Assembly (NCBI GenBank): GCA_013329135.1
Contig: DUKU01000017.1
Span: forward strand, 9,687-15,226
Direction of reading: 5' to 3'
DNA length: 5,540 nucleotides
Source of the DNA: Thermoplasmata archaeon
GTDB taxonomy: Archaea; Thermoplasmatota; Thermoplasmata; UBA10834
Shown here: positions 1-5,516 of the stretch, piece after piece
Layout: every line of letters begins with the position of its first letter
How positions within the stretch are numbered: the first letter of the stretch is position 1
Made by a program: the position numbers and the translations under genes
The notes under the pieces: generated by a model
Told to the model about the DNA's origin: nothing
What the model saw: the letters and a program-made list of their open reading frames with translations, nothing else
The model's database searches: none

Positions 1-1137
1 CTGGGCGTCCAGGATGAGCTTGCTCAGCTCGCCCTCCCTCGTAGCGAGCTTCTGCTCCCTGGCGGCCAAAGCCTTCGCGCCCTTCTCCAGATCGTTTGTC
101 TGGATGTCGAGGTCGGCCTGCGTGAGCCTCATAGTGTCGAGCTTGGCCTCGATGTCCGAATCCTTCCGCACGAGCTCCTCGCCAGCCTTCCTGGAGCTGT
201 CCACGCGAAGTTCGGCCTCGGCCTCCATCGCCTCGATTTGCCTCTTCTTCTCATCTATGGAGGTCATCTCCTCTGTCAGCCGCTTCTCGTAAGCTTCGAG
301 GTCAGACTCCCTGGAGCGCATCGCGTCCTCGCGATACTCCAGCGCCTCCCTGCGCTTGTCGACGTCCTCCAGGAGCACCTTGAGCTTGCCGTCGCTCGCC
401 TTGAGGACTTCGCGCTCCTGGACAGTTGTGGAGCTCGAGATGATGTGGAGCATGGACCCGCTCAGCTGGATGGCGACGGCACTGCCAAGGTACGCCATCG
501 GCAGGATGCTAGCCAACTCGAGCGGCGTGAAATGCACGATGATCGGGAAGGTGAGCAGTGCGGGTGGGAACACCGCGCTCGCGATGCTGACGACCTTCCT
601 CCGGCCGTGACCATCCCATGCCATTGCGAGCGATATGAAGGTCAGGCTCATGCCTAGGAGGGACGCGGGATAGAGCCAGTCTGGCCTTCCCAACACCATG
701 TACCCGCCCTCGTCGAGCGCAATGAGTGCGATGAACAACGCGGGGACCGCGACTGCAACGAAGCTCATTATGAAATGTGGGTCGCTCCGGTCAGCGAAGT
801 ACGGCTCCCACTTGAACGCCAGTGCCAGGGCGGCGACGATGAGGCTGGCGGCAAGAGGCAGCACCCACTTCAGCGTGGTGACATACTCCGGAGCTGTCAG
901 AAGGTAGTCCCAGTTCTCGAGAAGGTAGGCGAGCACGGCTGTAGCGGCCAGAGCGAGACCGGACACGATGCTGAGCACGTGAGCGAGCCTGCCCATCCTG
1001 AGCTGGAGGATCGCAGCCTTTCTCGACCTCGAAACCTCCGATGCGTCTATATCATCGGGATACTCCACGCGCGGACGAGAGGTCTTCTTAGGTTTGGAAG
1101 GAGTCGCCGACCGGCTCGTTTTCGATTTGGCAGACAT
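1..1137 (-). CDS. Polytopic membrane protein with long C-terminal coiled coil (partial, 3' end beyond left edge)
   Basis: An uninterrupted minus-strand frame gives 379 residues before running off the left edge, so the C-terminus is missing. The product starts MSAKSKTSRS and has a basic, Ser/Lys/Pro-rich cytoplasmic-looking head (residues 1-48). About six hydrophobic segments follow (roughly 51-72, 90-108, 122-141, 154-174, 184-202 and 207-232). From about residue 238 to the edge it is highly charged, rich in Glu, Lys, Arg and Ala with Leu/Ile/Met spacing, as in a long coiled coil. No enzyme motif is visible. The ATG at 1137 is chosen because GGAGGGG lies 10 bases upstream on the minus strand. 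GC-rich third positions fit an expressed, resident gene. I do not recognise the family. A membrane-anchored scaffold or structural role is plausible but is only inference from topology. Confidence 0.85.
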   Translation of the reverse strand, partial: MSAKSKTSRSATPSKPKKTSRPRVEYPDDIDASEVSRSRKAAILQLRMGRLAHVLSIVSGLALAATAVLAYLLENWDYLLTAPEYVTTLKWVLPLAASLIVAALALAFKWEPYFADRSDPHFIMSFVAVAVPALFIALIALDEGGYMVLGRPDWLYPASLLGMSLTFISLAMAWDGHGRRKVVSIASAVFPPALLTFPIIVHFTPLELASILPMAYLGSAVAIQLSGSMLHIISSSTTVQEREVLKASDGKLKVLLEDVDKRREALEYREDAMRSRESDLEAYEKRLTEEMTSIDEKKRQIEAMEAEAELRVDSSRKAGEELVRKDSDIEAKLDTMRLTQADLDIQTNDLEKGAKALAAREQKLATREGELSKLILDAQ

Positions 1138-1147
1138 GCTTTCCAAT

Positions 1148-1214
1148 CCCCTCCATGAACGCCCTCTCAAGGCTGTGGGGTGTGGCTTTGAAGAGCATGA
1201 TATGGATACTTAAA
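1148..1214 (-). promoter_or_regulatory. Promoter and ribosome binding site of the membrane/coiled-coil gene
   Basis: On the minus strand TTTAAGTAT (1214-1206) resembles an archaeal TATA box and would place transcription start near 1184, leaving a leader of about 45 bases. The leader contains GGAGGGG (1154-1148), a strong Shine-Dalgarno match 10 bases before the ATG at 1137. The start site is inferred from spacing only. Confidence 0.5.
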
Positions 1215-1313
1215 CATTGGTCTGCAGTTCGCAGTCCAGCGCACAATCACGCATACCCTGAGGATCATCTATGTGACACTAACCATATGAGCGACGTAGC
1301 TGAACGCAATGGC

Positions 1314-1336
1314 GTGGATTTCAGCCTGAGATCCAC
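1314..1336. repeat. Near-perfect 23-base dyad in the intergenic region 1138-1450
   Basis: GTGGAT-t-TCAG-c-CTGA-g-ATCCAC reads the same on both strands except one mismatched pair (1320/1330), centred on base 1325. It lies about 100 bases upstream of the TATA box of the membrane/coiled-coil gene and about 115 bases past the GNAT stop codon. It could be an operator for a dimeric regulator or, as RNA, a hairpin ending the GNAT transcript; no T-run follows on the minus strand, which argues against a simple terminator. The rest of 1138-1450 shows only the promoter noted above and short frames with no family resemblance. Confidence 0.5.
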
Positions 1337-1450
1337 CCCAATTGGACCTGGAAACAATGATCCTGAAATCCGACGGTGACTTATCAGCGAGGAGACACCT
1401 TGTCAGTTGAGAATGAATCGAGTCTGGGAAATCCTGTCCGCAGTCAACAA

Positions 1451-2107
1451 TCACCTTTGAACATCACGGGGCATCCGGACCATGATCCAATACTCTGATG
1501 ATGTCACTGGCTCAACGTGCGAGACGATACATCTGAAACCAAGTCGTTCGTAGAAGGAGATGCTGCGGGGCGAGTATGTCTCCAGATAGCAGCCTGCATT
1601 TGCACGGTCTGCCTCATCTAGAGTGGGCTCCAGCAAACGCCTTCCGAACCCCCTGCCCTGAGCATGAGGCGATACCCCCAGGATCGAAAGATACCAGACG
1701 TCACTATCCACAACCTGATCTGCACGAGGCGACATGAAACCGATGATCCTGTGATAATCCGCAAGCCCGTTCCTTCCGAGTATTGACTCCAGGAATCTGT
1801 GCTTCTCCAACTTGGATTGAGACAGGTGTTCCTTAGGCTTCGGTTTGATCCAGATGGCCGCACCGCTATCGTCGTCCGGCAAGACTGTGCAGCAACCGAG
1901 TCTCGCGCCTTCCTTCATCGAATAGTCAAAGTAGGCTTCCAAGACTTCGCGTCGCTGGGCATCATCGCATGAGAAGTCACCTGTAATGGCAGCGTAGAAA
2001 GGGTCGTTCTCCAAAGCATCCGCCAAGCTCACGGCATTGGCAGATGCGTGACCGCGCTCACCCAAAGGGACCGTCATACGACGCTTCAGCCACTCATAGA
2101 AATGCAT
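1451..2107 (-). CDS. GNAT family N-acetyltransferase
   Basis: The predicted 218-residue protein has the hallmarks of GCN5-related acetyltransferases, which move an acetyl group from acetyl-CoA to an amine. The strand WYLSILGVSP (138-147) leads into QGRGFGRRLLE (150-160), the Q/RxxGxG/A pyrophosphate-binding motif. CYLETYSPRSISFYERLGF (173-191) is the usual C-terminal half, in which a Tyr in the FYERLGF helix often acts as general acid. The N-terminal 100 residues are divergent, as is normal where substrate is recognised, so the substrate cannot be named. Full length is typical. The ATG at 2107 is used; ATG codon 11 is an alternative start and no clear Shine-Dalgarno sequence separates them. 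It runs in the same direction as the membrane-protein gene, but a 310-base gap with its own promoter argues against one operon. Confidence 0.9.
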   Translation of the reverse strand: MHFYEWLKRRMTVPLGERGHASANAVSLADALENDPFYAAITGDFSCDDAQRREVLEAYFDYSMKEGARLGCCTVLPDDDSGAAIWIKPKPKEHLSQSKLEKHRFLESILGRNGLADYHRIIGFMSPRADQVVDSDVWYLSILGVSPHAQGRGFGRRLLEPTLDEADRANAGCYLETYSPRSISFYERLGFRCIVSHVEPVTSSEYWIMVRMPRDVQR

Positions 2108-2158
2108 CTAGATAATCGAAGCGGTTCCGGGTGCCACATTCCGCATGACATATCGAAG

Positions 2159-2195
2159 ACCATCCGAATCAACCCCATGGGATGAGACGGATGGT
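2159..2195. repeat. 8-base inverted repeat upstream of the GNAT gene
   Basis: ACCATCCG (2159-2166) and CGGATGGT (2188-2195) are perfect inverse complements separated by 21 bases. They lie about 50-90 bases upstream of the GNAT start, in the space shared by the divergent GNAT and DUF3795-type genes. A regulator-binding site is possible; an arm of this length can also arise by chance. Confidence 0.35.
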
Positions 2196-2229
2196 TACGT
2201 GTTGGTCGGCACGATATTCATACACCACA

Positions 2230-2350
2230 TTGAATTAAAAAGTGCGAGGGCCCGGATTTCTGCCCGAAACCTACCGGCGATTAAAGCTGGGAGCTAGAAT
2301 TCTCAACCCCCAGTGGGTATCATGACGGCCGAGTTATGTACCGGTAGAAA
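2230..2350 (+). repeat. Direct repeat copy 1 (element delimiting single-gene modules)
   Basis: The first 24 bases (2230-2253, containing GAATTAAAA then GTGCGAGGGCCC) match copy 4 at 23 of 24 positions and copy 2 nearly as well. Similarity to copies 2 and 3 continues through CTACCGG (2271), TTAAA (2281) and GGAGCT (2290), then resumes after about 19 extra bases at GGCCGA (2328) and ends at CCGGTAGAAA (2341-2350). CTACCGG (2271-2277) and CCGGTAG (2341-2347) are perfect inverse complements, and CTGGG/CCCAG form an inner stem, so the core folds on itself. It is the most divergent copy and lies between the divergent GNAT and DUF3795-type genes. Confidence 0.8.
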
Positions 2351-2565
2351 CCGGATCCCGGCATCCAAATGGACGAACCTTGCTAGTTCGATAGCGCCGG
2401 TGAGACTTGGCTCTGTCCAGTGATCGCTTGAAAGAATATGCCAGACTTTCGAGTATGGACCCGGCTCAACGCAGGTCGCAGGACCCGTGCATTTTCGCAT
2501 TGCCCTGAAGAGACTATATCCTCTCGTGCGTTCCTTTCGGGAAGCCACAGCGAAGTGGTTGAACA
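2351..2565. other. Non-coding stretch upstream of the DUF3795-type gene, with a candidate TATA box
   Basis: No convincing reading frame of its own is seen; the long minus-strand frame crossing it is an antisense shadow of the downstream gene. CTATATCC (2514-2521) is a candidate archaeal TATA box, placing transcription start near 2540, about 25 bases before the ATG at 2566. No good Shine-Dalgarno sequence precedes that ATG. Apart from a small CCGG...CCGG inverted pair at 2341-2354, nothing else stands out. Confidence 0.35.
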
Positions 2566-3063
2566 ATGCACTACACAGAGACCGGGACCAAAGGAAAGGA
2601 CGCATCGAGTGCACCAGCGTTCGAGAATGTGAAGGACCAGATTGGCTATTGCGGGCTCTGGTGTGGCAGCTGTGCGGTTGGCAACGGGACGATTGGCGAA
2701 CTCGCGGGGAGGCTTGAGAAGCTAACCAAGGACTATGGAATAGAGGAGTGGGGTCCAGAAGGGATCGATTACATGGGACTCCACAAGAGCTTGGCCTCGA
2801 TCCATACATTGCCTCCATGCCCTGGGTGTCTGAAGGGGGGCGGGAGGACGAACTGCGAAATCCGCGCATGTGCCACAGACAAGCATCTAGGAGAGTGCGC
2901 CGAGTGCAAGGACAGTGAGACCTGCAAGAACCTTGAGATTCTGCACCACATGTGTTCTGGTGCACTTGGAGTGGGAATGATGGTCAAAGAAAAGAAGGGA
3001 AACCGCTCCGAGTTCTTGAAGAAGGGCAAGGCTGAACTGAAGCGCAGACATAGAGAAGGGTAG
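2566..3063 (+). CDS. DUF3795-type cysteine-rich protein
   Basis: The predicted 165-residue soluble protein contains 11 cysteines. The segment IGYCGLWCGSC (26-36) is the characteristic N-terminal CGLxCxxC signature of DUF3795 proteins. CPGC (85-88), then Cys97, Cys102, CAEC (111-114), Cys120 and Cys130 complete the usual cysteine set. Such spacing suggests binding of zinc or an iron-sulfur cluster; the biochemical function of the family is not known to me. The C-terminus (about 140-165) is very rich in Lys, Arg and Glu. The ATG at 2566 gives a 25-residue leader before the signature, longer than usual; an in-frame GTG (codon 22) is an alternative start. The gene sits alone between repeat copies 1 and 2. 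Confidence 0.8.
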   Translation: MHYTETGTKGKDASSAPAFENVKDQIGYCGLWCGSCAVGNGTIGELAGRLEKLTKDYGIEEWGPEGIDYMGLHKSLASIHTLPPCPGCLKGGGRTNCEIRACATDKHLGECAECKDSETCKNLEILHHMCSGALGVGMMVKEKKGNRSEFLKKGKAELKRRHREG

Positions 3064-3159
3064 GAAAGAAGAAAGGTGAGAGCCTAGCTCGGCGCAACAA
3101 TCTCATGATTTGGGAGGGGGGCCGAGTTCTGGAATGGATTCGAATACTAACATTATCCA

Positions 3160-3260
3160 TGCAATTAAAATGTGCGAGGGCCCGGATATTGACCTGGAAT
3201 CTACCGGTGTTTAAAGGTCGGAGCTTGAAGATTCAAGGCCGAATTCTTTGCCGGCAGATA
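3160..3260 (+). repeat. Direct repeat copy 2 (most complete copy)
   Basis: The block 3160-3183 (AATTAAAA then GTGCGAGGGCCC) is shared with copies 1 and 4. The core 3191-3254 matches 4406-4469 of copy 3 at 58 of 64 ungapped positions. It can fold: CTACCGG (3201-3207) against CCGGCAG (3251-3257, 6 of 7 paired), TCGG (3218-3221) against CCGA (3239-3242), and CTTGAA (3224-3229) against TTCAAG (3232-3237). It begins 97 bases after the DUF3795-type stop and ends about 195 bases before the first Fic gene. Such a folded element could be a recombination site, a mobile-element relic or a small structured RNA; the sequence alone does not decide. Confidence 0.85.
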
Positions 3261-3271
3261 ACTCGGCTCTG

Positions 3272-3339
3272 TTACAGAAGCGTCTCTGTAATCTACCGCA
3301 CTCGGGATTGAACTTCATCACATCAGGCTCGATGAGCCT
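3272..3339. repeat. Two perfect hairpins between repeat copy 2 and the Fic promoter
   Basis: TTACAGA (3272-3278) pairs perfectly with TCTGTAA (3285-3291) over a 6-base loop. AGGCTC (3325-3330) pairs perfectly with GAGCCT (3334-3339) over the 3-base loop GAT. No T-run follows either, so they are not simple terminators. Together with the folding core of copy 2 they make a run of three potential stem-loops upstream of the Fic gene. The second arm of the first hairpin runs into ATCTACCG, a short echo of the repeat core. Confidence 0.4.
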
Positions 3340-3413
3340 TGAGATTTGGATATTCGTAAAAGAGCGAAACATGAGTACATTTCGTATGCTGTGACCTCAA
3401 CAAACCACTTACA

Positions 3414-3440
3414 GCATATAAGTATATATACAGTATATGC
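3414..3440 (+). promoter_or_regulatory. First Fic gene promoter overlapped by a 27-base dyad
   Basis: GCATATA (3414-3420) and TATATGC (3434-3440) are perfect inverse complements flanking the palindrome GTATATATAC (3422-3431). The AT-rich centre also serves as a TATA box (TATAAGTATAT at 3417-3427 or TATATATA at 3423-3430), about 25-35 bases before the ATG at 3456. This predicts a leaderless or nearly leaderless mRNA, consistent with the lack of a Shine-Dalgarno sequence. A protein bound to the dyad would exclude TATA-binding protein, so repression is the expected effect. Confidence 0.6.
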
Positions 3441-3455
3441 GTTCATAGCATCTAT

Positions 3456-4352
3456 ATGGATGAAGGCATACTCACAACGCTACGCGACTGCCTCCTCACT
3501 AGGACATCCCTGGAAAACCTTCCAGAGGATGTCTGGAGACGAGCAAGCGCTCTAAACACCTGGGGCACGAATGCCATTGAAGGGAACACACTCACATGGC
3601 ACGATGTCGAGGTGCTGCTAGTCAAGAAGCGCAGCATCGGAGACAGGCCAATCGGAGATGTCCTGGAGACTCTGCAACACGAGAAGGTCTTCCGTGATCT
3701 CACCCAGCTAAGAGCGCGACCTATCACTCTCGTTACCATCCAAGAGCTACACGAAGCGGTCTTCAAAGGGGTGAAAGAGGACGCGGGAATGTGGAGACGT
3801 GTAAACGTTCGGATCACAGGATCGAAGCACGTACCCCCGAGAATGGAGGAAGTTGTCAGCGAGATGGAGAAGATGATGAAGGAGTACGAAAGCAGGGACG
3901 TCAAAGGAGAGAACGTCTTCATCCTTGGGACATGGCTCCACCACACATTCGAATCCATACATCCGTTCAGCGACGGAAACGGAAGAGTTGGCAGACTGCT
4001 GTTGAATCTGCACTTTCTCAGGCACAACTGGCCGCCGGTGAATATCGTTCCGCTCGACAGAGACAGATATCTTGACTGCATGGACCGCGGTCATTCGGGG
4101 GATCCATCATCTCTCGTCGATTTCGTAAGAGAGATCATGGGCAGGTCCATTCTCGACCTGCTGGACCAGCTCGGCACATCAGAGGACGAACTGAGACCTC
4201 TGACAGGTTTCGAGGACATATCAGGACACTCGGCGAAGTATCTGCGTCTGCGAGCCGGGCAAGGGAAGCTTCCGGCACTGAAGATATCAGGGGATTGGCA
4301 TACCAGCAAGAGGGCCATCCGTTTGTATCGGAAGGAAGTAGGCAGAAGCTAG
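3456..4352 (+). CDS. Fic family AMP-transferase with N-terminal inhibitory helix and C-terminal excisionase-like HTH
   Basis: Fic enzymes usually transfer AMP from ATP to a hydroxyl side chain of a target protein. This 298-residue protein has the complete active-site motif HPFSDGNGRVGR (169-180), with the catalytic His169 and the anion-binding GNGR loop. The target-docking flap region is RVNVRITGSKHVPP (115-128). TNAIEGN (38-44) is the inhibitory motif [S/T]xxxE[G/N]; being N-terminal in the same chain, it marks a self-inhibited class II Fic whose Glu42 would block productive ATP binding. Residues about 255-295 (SGHSAKYLRLRAGQGKLPAL, then WHTSKRAIRLY) resemble the small helix-turn-helix of excisionase/MerR-like proteins, suggesting DNA binding. 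The ATG at 3456 follows a TATA box at leaderless spacing. The gene stands alone between repeat copies 2 and 3 and converges on the second Fic gene. The modified target is unknown. Confidence 0.93.
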   Translation: MDEGILTTLRDCLLTRTSLENLPEDVWRRASALNTWGTNAIEGNTLTWHDVEVLLVKKRSIGDRPIGDVLETLQHEKVFRDLTQLRARPITLVTIQELHEAVFKGVKEDAGMWRRVNVRITGSKHVPPRMEEVVSEMEKMMKEYESRDVKGENVFILGTWLHHTFESIHPFSDGNGRVGRLLLNLHFLRHNWPPVNIVPLDRDRYLDCMDRGHSGDPSSLVDFVREIMGRSILDLLDQLGTSEDELRPLTGFEDISGHSAKYLRLRAGQGKLPALKISGDWHTSKRAIRLYRKEVGRS

Positions 4353-4388
4353 ACGCGAGACGTATAGCATCGCCATCTCAGTGGCGTA

Positions 4389-4475
4389 TGCGTAGCTCGG
4401 ACACCGACCTGGAATCTACCGGTGTTTAAACGTCGGAGCTTGATTATTCGAGGTGGAATTCTTTGCCGGTAAGAA
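4389..4475 (+). repeat. Direct repeat copy 3 (5' block degenerate)
   Basis: The core 4406-4469 matches copy 2 at 58 of 64 ungapped positions. The 5' block has decayed to TGCGTAGCTCGG (4389-4400), lacking the AT-rich lead-in of the other copies. TACCGG (4417-4422) pairs with CCGGTA (4466-4471), and CTTGA with TCGAG across a TTAT loop; relative to copy 2 the inner hairpin changes on both arms but still pairs, with one wobble. The element fills most of the 138 bases between the convergent stop codons of the two Fic genes, so a joint terminator role is possible. Confidence 0.8.
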
Positions 4476-4490
4476 ATGACCTAGACCGCA

Positions 4491-5387
4491 TCACTTCTTG
4501 AACTTGGCATATGTCGAATGTTCCTTGAGATATCGCCTGAAGAACCACTGGATGAATGTGCTGTCATTCTCCTTCACTTGTGACCGCTCAAGCGCATTGT
4601 AGTAGCCCCGACGTCCTTCGTACGGAATGTTCAGAAGGGGGAAGCCGTGCTGGTGCAACACGAAGTTCATCAGCATGCGACTCATCCTGCCATTCCCATC
4701 GGCGAACGGGTGTATAGTGACGAATCTCAGATGAACCCCAGCGGCTAACTCGACCGGATGCATGGAGTGCTTGTTTCGATCATACCAACGGAAGAACGCC
4801 CTGAGCAATGGCTGGATCTCCACAGGACTAGGAGGCATGAATCTGCTCCCAGAGATTGCCACCTGGTGAGTGCGGACCTTGTCTGCGAAGTCGGGCTTGG
4901 TCTCCTCAAACAACTTCTTGTGCCACATCAGGATTGTCTGCATGGACAGGTCTTTCTTGTGTAGCAGCACATCATGGAAGACCTTGTCGTGGGCCTCAGC
5001 CTCCTTGATGTCCTTAATCGGCTTCTGGCTCGGGCTTAGTCCTTTCTCCAACAGATCAGCAGTCTCGCGATATGTGAGTTTCGATCCTTCGATGCGGTTG
5101 GTGTCATAGGTGAACTTGACAGAGAATTGACGATCACGTTTCTGCGAAGCACTAGGAGGCAGCGTACGCTTTTCCCTCTGGTAGTTCAGGTGAACCTGGT
5201 TCAGTAGCGGATACCATCGCTCCCTGTAAACCTCAGTGAGGAAATCCCTCTTCGCGGTTTCAATATCTCATGGCAACTTTGTCCCGATGTACTTCTCACG
5301 AGCCTGAACGCCGTCGTGAGTTCTAACTGTGTGTTGGAGATAGTAGTATTCTCGACCCTTGACGGTCTTCTTCTTGACGACGACCAC
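4491..5387 (-). pseudogene. Second Fic family gene, interrupted by one in-frame TGA
   Basis: Read from GTG at 5387, the frame encodes a 39-residue N-terminal segment starting (M)VVVKKKTVKGREYYYLQHTV and ending KYIGTKLP. It meets TGA at 5270-5268, then continues open in the same frame for 258 codons to the TGA at 4493-4491. The joined product would be about 298 residues. Past the stop lie the inhibitory motif TNRIEG (96-101), the flap VAISGSRFMPP (about 176-186) and the full catalytic motif HPFADGNGRMSR (226-237), all intact. Segments on both sides of the TGA read as one continuous Fic architecture, so a single substitution (for example CGA or GGA to TGA) is the simplest explanation. No ATG or GTG in frame follows the TGA until TTG at 5051, which would drop the inhibitory motif. 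TGA is also the ordinary stop of this gene and of the GNAT gene, so routine decoding as an amino acid is unlikely. A sequencing error is possible. Confidence 0.8.
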
Positions 5388-5396
5388 GAGATTTCA

Positions 5397-5446
5397 TACC
5401 CTTACATATGCTTATAGTTTTCGATTACATTCAATATGTAAGGGTA
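5397..5446 (-). promoter_or_regulatory. Second Fic gene promoter bracketed by a 13-base perfect inverted repeat
   Basis: TACCCTTACATAT (5397-5409) and ATATGTAAGGGTA (5434-5446) are perfect inverse complements separated by 24 bases. On the minus strand the spacer holds TATAAG (5416-5411), which puts transcription start near 5388, right at the GTG start of the second Fic gene (5387): a leaderless arrangement. One arm lies upstream of the TATA box and one between the box and the gene. TATAAGCATAT here differs by one base from TATAAGTATAT in the first Fic promoter. The layout suggests a two-half-site operator; a hairpin is also possible. Confidence 0.65.
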
Positions 5447-5516
5447 GAACAGGCTCCCTGGGACACACTATTCTGGACAGCTAGATCGGCCTTGGCATCA
5501 CATATATATGATTCTG

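Noticed and set aside
1343..1351. GGACCTGGAAAC, resembling GACCTGGAA of the repeat core.
   Set aside because: Only nine bases are shared and neither the flanking core nor the CTACCGG end is present; most likely chance.
1269..1454. 61-codon minus-strand frame starting at a GTG that overlaps the GNAT stop by four bases (GTGA), which could imply translational coupling.
   Set aside because: The product has no recognisable motif and covers the 23-base dyad; such an overlap can arise by chance. Not supported as a gene.
2241..2270. The start of the repeat, read on the minus strand (CCGGGCCCTCGCAC followed by a T-rich run), resembles the 3' end of an archaeal tRNA, as left by integration into a tRNA gene.
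   Set aside because: The would-be T-loop lacks the TTCRA pattern, the T-stem has mismatches, and no matching 5' acceptor or anticodon arm is found in any copy.
2303..2965. 220-codon minus-strand frame antisense to the DUF3795-type gene.
   Set aside because: Its composition (Ser, Cys, Arg and His rich, no motif) is that of an antisense shadow of the cysteine-rich gene, and it crosses non-coding DNA.
3201..3257. Canonical integron attC site.
   Set aside because: The folding and spacing are suggestive, but no GTTRRRY/RYYYAAC pair marks the ends; the conserved ends are CTACCGG and CCGGYAG. I keep only the looser cassette-like hypothesis.
3452..4094. Long minus-strand frames opposite the first Fic gene.
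   Set aside because: The plus-strand Fic frame has clear catalytic and inhibitory motifs; the antisense frames have none.
5268..5270. TGA as a recoded selenocysteine or other sense codon in the second Fic gene.
   Set aside because: TGA ends both this gene and the GNAT gene; no insertion-element-like structure is seen, and the site (between LP and DIE) is not a catalytic position where selenocysteine would be expected.
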